Assembly (NCBI GenBank): GCA_013205605.1
Contig: JABMMK010000192.1
Location: 1 to 22,030, forward strand
DNA: 22,030 nt
Source: Cytophagales bacterium
GTDB taxonomy: Bacteria > Bacteroidota > Bacteroidia > Cytophagales > Spirosomataceae
Reading direction: 5' to 3'
Below the pieces are notes generated by a model. That model made no database searches. It was given only the letters and a program-made list of their open reading frames with translations, and was not told where the DNA came from. The position numbers and the translations under genes were made by a program. Shown here piece by piece: positions 13,668 to 22,030 of the stretch; position 1 is the first letter of the stretch, and each line of letters opens with the position of its first letter.

Positions 13668-15071
13668 ATGCTGGATCCCGAATTCGATGAAAACCGAGAA
13701 GATATCAATTCTTCCGTTCAAAGATTTGAAAAGATGTTAAATAATCAAGAGGATTCTTTCTTCGACATTGACACGTTAGAACAAATTGCCGACCATTATT
13801 TTATGCAATCCAAGTTTGACGAAGCCTTACAAGCATGTGATTTAGGGTTAACTCACTTTCCATATACACTCGAATTAATTATTTTAAAGGCACAAGTCTT
13901 AGGGGAAATCCAAAAGCCTGAAGATGCCATGGAAATCATTGAAAATGCGATTCTGTTGTTTCCCACGGATATTGAACTCGTTTTGGTAAAAGGCTCTTTA
14001 TTGAGTCAAATGGGTCAGCATGAAGCCTCTGTCAACTTATTTTTGGAGGCTTTAGAGGCCTACGAAGAAAAGGATGAGGTTTATTTTAGATTAGGTTTAA
14101 GTTATGTGGCCTGGTTCAAACCCCGCGAGGCGGTTGACATGTTCAAAAAATCACTCGAACATAATCCTGAAAATGAAAATGCCTTAGTCGAATTAGCAAA
14201 TGCCTTGGATGAAATAGGTAAAATCAACGAGAGCATACCGTTTTACAAAAAATTTATTGACCAAGATCCTTTTTCCTTTACTGCTTGGTATAATTTAGGC
14301 ATCGCCTATTCCAAACTGAAAAAATTTGAAAAGGCGATTGACGCCTATGAATATTCTTTAGCCATTGAACCTACTTTTGGTTCCTCTTTGTTCAATTTAG
14401 GGAATACCTACATGAACTTAAAGGACTATGAAAAAGCCGAAGAATCATATAAGCAATGCCTCATTTTCGACGATCCCAACCCGGAATTATTTTGTTGCCT
14501 CGGCGCAAGCTTAGAAAGGCAAAAGAAATTTGACGACGCTTTAACCTATTATAAAGATGCTGTTAAGTTGGATCCATTGTGGGATGAGGGATATTATGGA
14601 TTAGCCGTTTGCCTCACTGAGATGGATAAATGGTTTGAGTCCTTGCATTTTTTGAAAAAAGCGATCAAGTTGAACGAATCCAATCCCCTTTATTGGATCG
14701 GATTAGCTGATGTAGAAGCCTATTTAGGAAATACCGCTTCAGCAGACGAAGCCTTTCAAAAATCCATCGAATTAGAATCATTCTTTGCGCCTGCTTGGGT
14801 TAAATGGGCTCAATTGCACTATGACCTTGAAGATTTTGAGAAGTCAGCCGACATCATGTTATCGGCAATCGATGAATTACCAGAAGAAGCAGATTTCTAT
14901 TATCGATCCGCAATTTTCTTAATCAAAGCAGGCCAATTTAAAGAAGCATTTCATTTTTTAGAATCAGGACTCATCTTAGACTATGACCAACACGTCATCA
15001 TGTTTGAGTATTTCCCGAACCTAGAAACACAAAAAGCAATTTTTAAATTAATCCAACAATACAAAAAATAA
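13668..15071 (+). CDS. Tetratricopeptide repeat protein
   Basis: This 467-residue soluble protein is built almost entirely of 34-residue TPR units, of which I count ten or more. Good ones include AWYNLGIAYSKLKKFEKAID, SLFNLGNTYMNLKDYEKAEE and LFCCLGASLERQKKFDDALT, each with the W/L-G-Y-A-P spacing. The N-terminal 30 residues are acidic and have no signal peptide or membrane segment, so it is likely cytoplasmic. It lacks any catalytic domain and so is presumably a scaffold for protein contacts; partners are unknown. Similar long TPR proteins are common in Bacteroidota. The ATG at 13668 is the first in frame. It lies divergent from ppx and upstream of the M16 protease. Confidence 0.88.
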   Translation: MLDPEFDENREDINSSVQRFEKMLNNQEDSFFDIDTLEQIADHYFMQSKFDEALQACDLGLTHFPYTLELIILKAQVLGEIQKPEDAMEIIENAILLFPTDIELVLVKGSLLSQMGQHEASVNLFLEALEAYEEKDEVYFRLGLSYVAWFKPREAVDMFKKSLEHNPENENALVELANALDEIGKINESIPFYKKFIDQDPFSFTAWYNLGIAYSKLKKFEKAIDAYEYSLAIEPTFGSSLFNLGNTYMNLKDYEKAEESYKQCLIFDDPNPELFCCLGASLERQKKFDDALTYYKDAVKLDPLWDEGYYGLAVCLTEMDKWFESLHFLKKAIKLNESNPLYWIGLADVEAYLGNTASADEAFQKSIELESFFAPAWVKWAQLHYDLEDFEKSADIMLSAIDELPEEADFYYRSAIFLIKAGQFKEAFHFLESGLILDYDQHVIMFEYFPNLETQKAIFKLIQQYKK

Positions 15072-15101
15072 TTCCTGTTGTGTATTTATTTATCCACCTA
15101 T

Positions 15102-15133
15102 CCTAAAAAAAATATTTCTTTAACTTTTTTAGG
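15102..15133. repeat. Inverted repeat between the TPR and protease genes
   Basis: CCTAAAAAA (15102-15110) and TTTTTTAGG (15125-15133) are perfect inverted arms around a 14-base AT-rich loop. It could be a weak terminator for the TPR gene or a protein-binding site upstream of the protease. A near -7 match, TAACTTTT (15121-15128), overlaps the right arm. Confidence 0.4.
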
Positions 15134-15175
15134 TAATTTAATCTTTCAAATTTTAATCAACAATCAATCCACACC

Positions 15176-18028
15176 ATGAAAAGAATAATCCTTTTGGGAC
15201 TCCTTTTGGTTAGTTCAACTGCCACACTAATAGCCCAACAAAAACCCACTGCAAACAAGGCGATTGCCAAACAATCAGTAACAGCACCTGCAACTTCCTT
15301 ACCTATCCCTGAAAAAGTAACCTCAGCAGAAGGAATTACGGAATACAAATTAGCCAATGGACTGAAGGTTCTACTATTCCCAGATCCTTCTAAGCAAACC
15401 ATCACCGTAAACATTACCTATTTAGTAGGCTCTCGCCACGAAGGTTATGGTGAAACAGGTATGTCACACTTGTTAGAACACATGGTTTTCAAGGGGACCA
15501 AAGAAAAACATAAAGAAGTAGCCAAAGAAATTTCTGACCATGGCGCTCAATTTAATGGCACGACTTGGTTAGATCGCACCAATTACTTCGAAACTTTTGC
15601 ATCAACGGATGAAAATTTAGATTGGGCATTAGATATGGAAGCCGATCGTATGATCAATTCACGCATCGCAAAAAGCGAATTAGAGACCGAAATGACGGTC
15701 GTTCGTAATGAATTTGAACGTGGTGAAAATGATCCAGGGAGCGTGCTAATGGACCGAATTGTTTCAACCGCTTTTTTATGGCACAATTACGGTAACTCAA
15801 CTATAGGCGCCCGCTCAGATATTGAAAAAGTGCCTATCGAGAATCTTCAAGCGTATTACCGTAAGTATTACCAACCCGATAATGCCGTATTATTGATCGC
15901 AGGAAAATTTGATCCCATCAAAACCTTGCAATTAGTTAATCAAAAATTTGGTGTAATTCCTCGCCCAACACGTGAACTGACAAAAACATTTACAGCTGAA
16001 CCTACGCAAGATGGCGAAAGGGAGGTAACATTAAAACGTGTAGGTGATGTTCAAGTGGTAGGTATGGCCTATCACATTCCATCCGGTTTACATCCTGATT
16101 ACGTTGCAGTAGATGTGATGGCAGATCTATTAACAGATGCTCCATCAGGTCGTTTGTACAAAGCTTTAATTGACACCAAAAAGGCATCAAGCCAATTTGG
16201 AATGACGTATCAATTAAAAGAGCCGGGTCTTGTTTACTTTGGTGCTGAGGTCTTAAAGGAAAAATCATTGGATTCAGTGAAAAAAATCATGACTGAAACC
16301 ATTGAGAATTTTGCAAAAACACCCCCTACTAAGGAAGAGGTAGATCGCATAAAAACCAAGGGAATCAAGAACATCGAATTACTTTTAAACAATGCTCAAC
16401 GCGTAGGTATAGGCATGTCTGAGTATATTGCTCAGGGTGACTGGCGTTTATTGTTTCATACTAGAAACCAATTGGAAAAAATTACTCCTGCCGACATCCA
16501 ACGAGTTGCAGCAGCCTATTTTAAATCATCAAATCGTACTTCTGGAGTATTCTACCCTACAGAAAAACCAGATCGTGCTGAAATTCCGGAAGCGAAAGAT
16601 GTGGCAGAAATCCTAAAAGATTTCAAAGGAAAAGCAGCTGTTTCAGAAGGAGAAGCCTTTGATACATCGCCTAGCAATATAGATGCAAGAACTAAAGTGG
16701 AAAATATAGCTGGAATCAAATTAGCTCTATTAGCTAAAAAAACAAGAGGAAATTCAGTTTATGCTAAAATGACGCTACGTTTTGGAGACGAAAAGTCATT
16801 ATTAGGAACAGTAACTGCCGCTGATTTAGCAGCTGATATGTTGACAAAAGGAACGGCCAAGCATACGCGCCAACAATTTCAAGATGAATTGGATAAATTA
16901 AAAGCACGTGTTTCCATCTCAGGTGGAGCGACTCAGGCCAATGTATCCATTGAAACTACCAGAGACAATTTAATTCCAGCGCTTAAATTAGTTGCAGAAG
17001 CATTGAAACAACCTATCTTCCCTGCAGATGAATTTGAGAAGTTAAAACAAGAAAATTTAACTCAAATTGAGTCTCAAAAAAGTGAGCCTACAGCGAAGGC
17101 CAGTGAGGCATTGGGCCAATTAATAAGTGGGCATTATCCAAAAAATGATGTGAGGTATCAACCTACGATGACAGAACAAACGATTAATTATTCGTCTGCC
17201 AAATTAGAGCAGTCCATTGCTTTTTATAAAGGCTTTTATGGAGCGTCAAATGCTACATTTTCAGCTGTTGGGGATTTCGATGAGGCCGAATTAAAAGCAA
17301 CCATCAAAGCTGAATTTGCAGATTGGAAATCACCTAAGCCATTTACAAGAATTCCTGAAATTTTTAAAGATATCAAAGCTCAAGTAAAATCAATTGAGAC
17401 TCCAGACAAGGCAAATGCATTCTTTTTAGCATACCAACCCATTAAAATATCGGATAACGATCCAGATTTTGCTGCTTTAGAATTAAGCAATTACATGCTG
17501 GGGGGTGGATCAGGTTTAAGTTCAAGATTAATGAATCGTATTCGCCAGAAAGATGGTTTATCTTATGGAGTAGGTTCTCAATTTGCGGCTAGTCCTTTAG
17601 ATCAATCTGGTGCGTTTGTAGGCTATGCGATCTATGCGCCAGAAAATTTGGCCAAATTAGAAGCCGCCTTTAAAGAAGAGATTGAAAAAGTTTTAAAGGA
17701 AGGATTTACACAAAAAGAAATCGACGAAGCTAAAAAATCATGGGTTCAAGCAAGAGCAGTAGGTCGTTCACAAGACGGCGGACTAAGCTCTACTTTAAAT
17801 TCAAATTTATACTTGAACCGCAACATGAAATGGGCGGATGATTTAGAGAATAAGGTGAAAGGCTTAACGTCTGATCAAATTTTACAAGCTTCCAGAAAGT
17901 CCATCGACTTACTAAAAATGTCATTTGTAAAAGCAGGTGATTACGAAGGTGCTGCTAAAAAGATGGCTGAAAAAGCTAAAAACACCACATCTGAATCAGG
18001 TGCGGTCGGTGGAGCACCGAAGCAATAA
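15176..18028 (+). CDS. Secreted M16-family zinc metalloprotease (pitrilysin type, two-half protein)
   Basis: This 950-residue protein has a signal peptide (MKRIILLGLLLVSSTATLIA, cut before QQK), so it acts in the periplasm or beyond. The N-terminal half holds the inverted zinc motif HLLEH (H98, E101, H102), with the distal ligand E179 in VVRNEFERGEND, 77 residues later as in pitrilysin. The C-terminal half lacks HxxEH but keeps the arginine-tyrosine substrate region (SRLMNRIRQKDGLSYGVGS), as in single-chain M16 enzymes. It probably degrades peptides that fit its closed chamber; substrates are unknown. The C-terminal tail is low-complexity (KNTTSESGAVGGAPK). A strong terminator follows at 18048. 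Confidence 0.94.
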   Translation: MKRIILLGLLLVSSTATLIAQQKPTANKAIAKQSVTAPATSLPIPEKVTSAEGITEYKLANGLKVLLFPDPSKQTITVNITYLVGSRHEGYGETGMSHLLEHMVFKGTKEKHKEVAKEISDHGAQFNGTTWLDRTNYFETFASTDENLDWALDMEADRMINSRIAKSELETEMTVVRNEFERGENDPGSVLMDRIVSTAFLWHNYGNSTIGARSDIEKVPIENLQAYYRKYYQPDNAVLLIAGKFDPIKTLQLVNQKFGVIPRPTRELTKTFTAEPTQDGEREVTLKRVGDVQVVGMAYHIPSGLHPDYVAVDVMADLLTDAPSGRLYKALIDTKKASSQFGMTYQLKEPGLVYFGAEVLKEKSLDSVKKIMTETIENFAKTPPTKEEVDRIKTKGIKNIELLLNNAQRVGIGMSEYIAQGDWRLLFHTRNQLEKITPADIQRVAAAYFKSSNRTSGVFYPTEKPDRAEIPEAKDVAEILKDFKGKAAVSEGEAFDTSPSNIDARTKVENIAGIKLALLAKKTRGNSVYAKMTLRFGDEKSLLGTVTAADLAADMLTKGTAKHTRQQFQDELDKLKARVSISGGATQANVSIETTRDNLIPALKLVAEALKQPIFPADEFEKLKQENLTQIESQKSEPTAKASEALGQLISGHYPKNDVRYQPTMTEQTINYSSAKLEQSIAFYKGFYGASNATFSAVGDFDEAELKATIKAEFADWKSPKPFTRIPEIFKDIKAQVKSIETPDKANAFFLAYQPIKISDNDPDFAALELSNYMLGGGSGLSSRLMNRIRQKDGLSYGVGSQFAASPLDQSGAFVGYAIYAPENLAKLEAAFKEEIEKVLKEGFTQKEIDEAKKSWVQARAVGRSQDGGLSSTLNSNLYLNRNMKWADDLENKVKGLTSDQILQASRKSIDLLKMSFVKAGDYEGAAKKMAEKAKNTTSESGAVGGAPKQ

Positions 18029-18047
18029 GATTAAATATTGAGCATAA

Positions 18048-18079
18048 AAAAAGGAGCTAGCAAAAACTGGCTCCTTTTT
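18048..18079. terminator. Bidirectional intrinsic terminator between the M16 protease and the suf cluster
   Basis: AAAAAGGAGCTAG (18048-18060) pairs with CTGGCTCCTTTTT (18067-18079), a 13-bp stem with one G-U pair and a CAAAAA loop. T-runs lie on the downstream side in both directions, so it can end both the protease and the bacilliredoxin transcripts. Confidence 0.85.
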
Positions 18080-18093
18080 CTATACTAAATTTT

Positions 18094-18507
18094 TTAGCAA
18101 AACTCCTCGAAAACACCTTCTAAATGTCCTGCGATCATTTCAGCCGAACGACCTTCAATGTGATGACGTTCAACAAAATGCACCAATTCTCCATCCTTAA
18201 ATAAAGCGATGGACGGTGAAGATGGAGGATAAGGCAATGTATACTCACGAGCCTTTTGGGTAGCTTCTTGGTCTACACCGGCAAAAACAGTCACTAAATT
18301 TGTAGGCTTCTTTTCAGAAGCTGCAACCGCTTCTTTTACACCTGGTCTAGCTGTTCTAGCAGAACAACCACAAACTGAGTTGATAAACAATAAAGTAGTT
18401 CCTGGCTGCGCCATTGTATTTTCCACTTCAGCAGCAGAACTTAACTCTTTGAAACCACCTTCCACAATATCCATCCGCATAGGATGTACTAAATGTTCTG
18501 GATACAT
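18094..18507 (-). CDS. BrxA/BrxB-family bacilliredoxin
   Basis: This 137-residue thioredoxin-fold protein has the family's CXC active site, C46-G-C48, in FINSVCGCSARTARPG. PYPPSSPSIALFKDGELVHFVERHHIEGRS is the typical second half. Bacilliredoxins remove bacillithiol from protein thiols; some Bacteroidota have the genes to make bacillithiol, but none are visible here. It is the last gene on the minus strand of the suf cluster, 30 bases after the DUF59 gene, and is followed by a strong terminator. This placement suggests redox upkeep of Fe-S assembly factors. Confidence 0.9.
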   Translation of the reverse strand: MYPEHLVHPMRMDIVEGGFKELSSAAEVENTMAQPGTTLLFINSVCGCSARTARPGVKEAVAASEKKPTNLVTVFAGVDQEATQKAREYTLPYPPSSPSIALFKDGELVHFVERHHIEGRSAEMIAGHLEGVFEEFC

Positions 18508-18537
18508 ATTTTTTTATTTTTAATTTTTAAAATTTAC

Positions 18538-18879
18538 TTACATAAAACCTAATTCTAACTTGGCCACCTCTGACATCATATCTTGTGTATATGGAGGATC
18601 AAAAGTAAGCTCAACCGAAACCTCAGCGATTCCTTCTATTTCCCTAACCGCCTTTTCTATATCCACTGGAATACTTTCCGCAGACGGGCAAGATGGGGAA
18701 GTTAAGGTCATTAAGATGTATACGTTGTTGACCGGAAATATTTTCACTTCGTAGATAAGACCTAATTCATATACGTCAACAGGTATTTCTGGATCGTAGA
18801 CGGTTTTAATGGCCTTGATCACTTTTTCCTTAAGTTCAACCTCCGTCATTTGTAAGGATGTCGTCGTTTTCTCTTCCAT
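18538..18879 (-). CDS. sufT: SufT-like DUF59 (MIP18-family) Fe-S assembly protein
   Basis: This 113-residue protein is a single MIP18/DUF59 domain. The signature DPEIPVDVYELGLIYEV lies at 29-45, LTSPSCPSAESIP at 59-71 with the conserved cysteine C64, and a C-terminal DPPYTQDMMS. Family members aid maturation of Fe-S proteins, as SufT and in the PaaD group. The frame extends to an ATG at 18912, but that would overlap sufE by 26 bases and add residues unlike the family. The ATG at 18879 sits seven bases beyond the sufE stop and is preferred. Confidence 0.9.
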   Translation of the reverse strand: MEEKTTTSLQMTEVELKEKVIKAIKTVYDPEIPVDVYELGLIYEVKIFPVNNVYILMTLTSPSCPSAESIPVDIEKAVREIEGIAEVSVELTFDPPYTQDMMSEVAKLELGFM

Positions 18880-18886
18880 ATTTTTT

Positions 18887-19309
18887 TTACTTCGCTGAAA
18901 AGGCCAAAGCATAATTTTTCATTTGTTTTACCATCGATAACAAACCATTCGAACGCGTTTGCGCTAGATGTTGGCTCATTCCGATTTGATCAATAAAATA
19001 TAAATCCGCCTTCATAATTTCTTCCGCCGTGTGATGGGATAATACCCGAATCAACATGCTGATCATACCTTTAACAATTACCGCCTCTGAATCGGCTTCA
19101 AAAACGATTTGACCCCCCTGCTTTTCAGCATGCAACCAAACTCGGCTTTGACAACCCTTAATGACATTTTCTTCTGTCTTAAACGCTTCAGGTAAATTAG
19201 GCAACTTTTTACCTAAGTCAATCAAATACTCATATTTATCAGCCCAGTCATCAAATAAACCAAACTCCTCGATTAACTCCTCCTGGGTTTCCTGTATACT
19301 TTGAGCCAT
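18887..19309 (-). CDS. sufE: Sulfur acceptor protein SufE
   Basis: This 140-residue SufE accepts persulfide sulfur from SufS and passes it to the SufBCD scaffold. The acceptor cysteine is C53 in ENVIKGCQSRVW. The helical remainder, with GMISMLIRVLSHHTAEEI and GMSQHLAQTRSNGLLSMV, is typical. It is SufE rather than SufU, since the zinc-binding cysteines of SufU are absent. Its ATG overlaps the sufS TAA by one base (TAATG), which implies coupled translation. Confidence 0.96.
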   Translation of the reverse strand: MAQSIQETQEELIEEFGLFDDWADKYEYLIDLGKKLPNLPEAFKTEENVIKGCQSRVWLHAEKQGGQIVFEADSEAVIVKGMISMLIRVLSHHTAEEIMKADLYFIDQIGMSQHLAQTRSNGLLSMVKQMKNYALAFSAK

Positions 19310-20529
19310 TATTGCAACATATTAATCGACCTACGTAAAGCTTTCACAAATAAATCTATTTCTTCAAACGTGTTATAAAACGCAAATGATGCCCGGCAAG
19401 TTCCCGGCAATCCAAAACGCTTCATCAAAGGTTGAACACAATGATGTCCCGTCCGAATCGCTATGCCAAATTTATCCAACAACACACCTAGGTCTTGTGG
19501 ATGTATGCCGTCAATCACAAAACTAATGACGGCAATTTTATCAGGTGCCGTTCCTATGATTCTTAAACCAGGTATGGTACTCAATTGTTCTGTTGCATAG
19601 GCTAAAAGCGCCAATTCTTGAGTAAATAATGCTTCTTTTGACAAAGCATTTACATAGTCAATCGCAGCAGATAAGGCAATCACATCCGCAATATTAGGAG
19701 TACCTGCCTCAAATTTATAGGGCAATTCATTGTAAGTCGTCCCTTCAAAAGAAACCTCCTTAATCATTTCACCCCCACCTTGATACGGTGGCATGGATTC
19801 TAACAACTCCCGCTTTCCGTATAAAACACCAACGCCCGTAGGCCCAAACAATTTATGTGCAGAAAAGGCAAAAAAGTCAATGTCTAAAGCTTGAACATCT
19901 ATATCTAAATGAGCGATGGATTGTGCCCCGTCTATCATTACTTTTGCTCCATGCGCATGTGCCAATTGAATCATTTCGGCAATGGGGTTAATGGTCCCAA
20001 TCGCATTAGAAACGTGATTAACCGCGACTAATTTTACGCTAGCGTCTAATAAATTACGAAAAGCCTCAAGATCTAAAACACCTCTTTCATCTACAGGAAT
20101 TACCTCGATGATTGCGCCCTTCTCCTCAGCAATCATTTGCCATGGCACAATATTCGAATGATGCTCTAAGTTTGAAATTAGAATCTTATCTCCTTTTGAA
20201 AAATTAGCACGACCAAAGGTCTGAGCGACTAAATTGATACTCCCTGTCGTTCCAGCGGTCAATATGATTTGATCCGAGGAAGGAGCATTAATAAATTCTT
20301 TTATTTTAGTTCTCGTTAATTCATAAGCGTTGGTCGCACGTTCAGCTAGCGCGTGAAGACCCCGATGAATATTCGCATTATCTGATGCATAATAATGAGA
20401 TAAGGCATCGATGACCGACTTAGGTTTTTGGGTTGTCGCTGCATTATCAAAATAAATCAGCGAAGAGCCGTTGACCTGTTGGTCTAACACCGGAAAATCA
20501 GCACGAATTTTATGTATATCTAAAGTCAT
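19309..20529 (-). CDS. sufS: Cysteine desulfurase SufS
   Basis: This 406-residue fold-type I PLP enzyme takes sulfur from L-cysteine, giving alanine and an enzyme persulfide. The PLP lysine is K226 in AFSAHKLFGPTGVG. The catalytic cysteine is C364 in IRTGHHCVQPLMKRFG, at the same position as in E. coli SufS. A second cysteine, C378, is in LPGTCRASFAFYNT. EHHSNIVPW and DGAQSIAHLDIDVQ are further landmarks. This is a group II desulfurase, which needs SufE for activity. It overlaps the sufD stop by one base (TAATG). Confidence 0.97.
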   Translation of the reverse strand: MTLDIHKIRADFPVLDQQVNGSSLIYFDNAATTQKPKSVIDALSHYYASDNANIHRGLHALAERATNAYELTRTKIKEFINAPSSDQIILTAGTTGSINLVAQTFGRANFSKGDKILISNLEHHSNIVPWQMIAEEKGAIIEVIPVDERGVLDLEAFRNLLDASVKLVAVNHVSNAIGTINPIAEMIQLAHAHGAKVMIDGAQSIAHLDIDVQALDIDFFAFSAHKLFGPTGVGVLYGKRELLESMPPYQGGGEMIKEVSFEGTTYNELPYKFEAGTPNIADVIALSAAIDYVNALSKEALFTQELALLAYATEQLSTIPGLRIIGTAPDKIAVISFVIDGIHPQDLGVLLDKFGIAIRTGHHCVQPLMKRFGLPGTCRASFAFYNTFEEIDLFVKALRRSINMLQ

Positions 20530-21794
20530 TATAATAAGGTTAAACCTAAAGAAGCCTGTATTTTATTCACAATCTTATCAGACAACTCAGCACGAATTTC
20601 TTCATGCTCTAATTTGTCTATTACCTGCTGAACGAAGGCCAACAACAACAAGGTCTGTGCTGTGGCTTTTGAAATCCCTCTTGAACGCATATAAAACAGC
20701 GCCTCATCGCTCAATTGTCCCGTGGTTGTTCCATGTGAACACTTAACATCATCCGCCCAAATTTCCAATTGAGGTTTTGTGTTCATCGTCGCTCGATCAG
20801 AGGCTAAAACATTTTTGCAACTTTGAAATGCATTTGTTTTTTGAGCATCAGGACGAACAAAAATTTTGCCATTGAAAACACCAGTTGCATTTCCCATCAA
20901 AACTCCTTTGTATAATTCATTGGACTCCGAATGAGGCATTCGGTGATCCACCACCGAGTGAGTATCCATTAATTGGTCCTCCCCCGGAATGTATAAACCG
21001 TTCAAGTTAGAAACGACTTGTGGGCCATCAATATAGAAATGCAGGTTGTTGCGTAAATAAGCCGCATTTATTGAAAATGTAAATGCATCGACCAACGAGC
21101 TTTCTTGTTGGAATATAAACGTATGATCCACATGCGTAATGCTTTGCTGCAAATCTTGATCTTTAATTAAAGTAAGATGGGCATTTTTTGAAACCCAAAT
21201 CTCCTGCACGTAATTCGACAAAATCGCATGGCTTGAATCAGATCGTTGTTGTTCGAACCAAGTAATTTCCGAATCTTCCTCTAAATAAATGAATAATTTA
21301 GATTGAACGGCGGTGTCTTGTTGGCCCGACACTAAATAATGATGCAACAAAGGCTCCACAATTTTAACCCCCTTCTTGACCCATAAAACCGCATGATCAT
21401 TCACCAAAGCTTCATTTAAATCATACAAGGAATTCTGATCCAAAATTGGATTTCTTGCCTTCCACACAGATTCGAATGCAGGATTTTGAGCCATAAATTC
21501 CGACATAGGCAAAAGAGCAATCCCCTGCGGTAAAGCACCTTCTGAATGAGTATTCCCATTTAATGTCTGAATAATGGCACTATGTTTCCATTGGGGCTTA
21601 GAAAAATCAACGCTTAATTTTTCAGGCGACCATTTCCAATCGCGCTCATTCAAATGTTTTAAAGAGGCATATTTCCATTCCTCCCATTTGCTGGTCGGAA
21701 AACCTTTGTCAATAAATTTCCCTAGGGCTAATTGCTGAGCTTGGGTCAATGAATCTATCGTTTTGATACTATCTACTAATGTTTTCTCTAACAT
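20529..21794 (-). CDS. sufD: Fe-S cluster scaffold protein SufD
   Basis: This 421-residue protein partners SufB and SufC in the scaffold that builds Fe-S clusters. The SufBD beta-helix core spans the middle. The C-terminal signature is clear: CSHGTTTGQLSDEALFYMRS, with the conserved histidine of the SufBC2D site, then RGISKATAQTLLLLAFVQQV. The frame runs to an ATG at 21824, but this would overlap sufC; the ATG at 21794 lies five bases beyond the sufC stop and begins MLEKTLVDSIKTIDSL, so it is chosen. Confidence 0.95.
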   Translation of the reverse strand: MLEKTLVDSIKTIDSLTQAQQLALGKFIDKGFPTSKWEEWKYASLKHLNERDWKWSPEKLSVDFSKPQWKHSAIIQTLNGNTHSEGALPQGIALLPMSEFMAQNPAFESVWKARNPILDQNSLYDLNEALVNDHAVLWVKKGVKIVEPLLHHYLVSGQQDTAVQSKLFIYLEEDSEITWFEQQRSDSSHAILSNYVQEIWVSKNAHLTLIKDQDLQQSITHVDHTFIFQQESSLVDAFTFSINAAYLRNNLHFYIDGPQVVSNLNGLYIPGEDQLMDTHSVVDHRMPHSESNELYKGVLMGNATGVFNGKIFVRPDAQKTNAFQSCKNVLASDRATMNTKPQLEIWADDVKCSHGTTTGQLSDEALFYMRSRGISKATAQTLLLLAFVQQVIDKLEHEEIRAELSDKIVNKIQASLGLTLL

Positions 21795-21799
21795 TTTAT

Positions 21800-22030
21800 T
21801 TAATCTAAGGCCGAAATAATCCAATCATATCCTCTCTCTTCTAATTCTAAGGCCAAATCCTTATTGCCTGATTTCACAATCTTTCCTTTATAAAGAACGT
21901 GGACAAAATCAGGAATGATGTAGTCCAAAAGCCTTTGGTAATGCGTCACTAAAATCGTCGCATTTTGAGGTGTCTTTAACTTATTAACTCCTTCAGCCAC
22001 GATGCGAAGTGCGTCGATATCCAATCCAGA
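21800..22030 (-). CDS. sufC: Fe-S assembly ATPase SufC, C-terminal part (runs off the window)
   Basis: The last 76 residues of SufC are present and the frame is open to the window edge. They begin in the D-loop (SGLDIDALRIVAEGVNKL), just after the Walker B region. They include the switch histidine in ILVTHYQRLLDYI and the SufC ending VHVLYKGKIVKSGNKDLALELEERGYDWI. The ATP-binding P-loop and signature motif lie outside. sufB is expected further upstream but is not in view. Confidence 0.95.
   Translation of the reverse strand, partial: SGLDIDALRIVAEGVNKLKTPQNATILVTHYQRLLDYIIPDFVHVLYKGKIVKSGNKDLALELEERGYDWIISALD

Noticed and set aside
21795..21824. Longer sufD start that overlaps sufC
   Set aside because: The added residues do not look like SufD, and a clean ATG lies five bases past the sufC stop.

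Overview
This window looks like a chromosomal stretch from a member of the Bacteroidota, probably the Cytophagales. That placement is inferred from several signs. The DNA is AT-rich. Almost no gene has a Shine-Dalgarno sequence. Intergenic regions repeatedly carry the Bacteroidota -7 promoter box TAnnTTTG, of which I count nine. Gene content also fits: an rpsU-xerC pair, a fused aspartokinase-homoserine dehydrogenase, methionyl-tRNA synthetase with a C-terminal tRNA-binding domain, and a sufC-D-S-E-T order. The region is mostly core housekeeping DNA; I see no transposase, phage gene, CRISPR array, rRNA or tRNA.

Layout. 1-329 (-) is the start of a SAM-dependent methyltransferase cut by the window edge. 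400-1868 (+) holds an AlkB-type dioxygenase followed by an RlmB-type rRNA methyltransferase that appears to start at TTG. 1893-2639 (-) is a YdfG-like short-chain dehydrogenase, divergent from pth (2694-3254, +). A 249-bp AT-rich gap ends in the clearest promoter of the window, which drives a small secreted protein of unknown function (3504-3968). The gap that follows holds two copies of a 27-bp direct repeat, each followed immediately by a strong intrinsic-terminator hairpin. metG (4189-6219, -) is divergent from rpsU-xerC (6369-7472, +).

From 13562 down to 7469 on the minus strand lie ppx/gppA, exbB, exbD, a DUF421 membrane protein, thrA and thrB. thrA has its own -7 box. thrB and xerC converge and share a TTAA at their stop codons. 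A TPR protein (13668-15071) and a secreted M16 zinc protease (15176-18028) follow on the plus strand. From the right edge to 18094 (-) runs the iron-sulfur assembly cluster sufC (partial), sufD, sufS, sufE and a sufT-like DUF59 gene, ending with a BrxA/BrxB bacilliredoxin.

How the genes fit together. SufS removes sulfur from cysteine and passes it to SufE for assembly on SufB(not in view)-C-D. The bacilliredoxin downstream suggests thiol-redox maintenance linked to Fe-S assembly. ThrA and ThrB convert aspartate towards O-phosphohomoserine for threonine; thrC is not adjacent. ExbB and ExbD form a proton-motive-force energiser for outer-membrane transport. Pth, RlmB, MetG and bS21 serve translation.

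I do not see a clear-cut new multi-gene system. The best leads are the repeat-plus-terminator pair at 3985-4165, the small secreted protein just upstream of it, and a terminator-like hairpin that encloses the xerC start codon.
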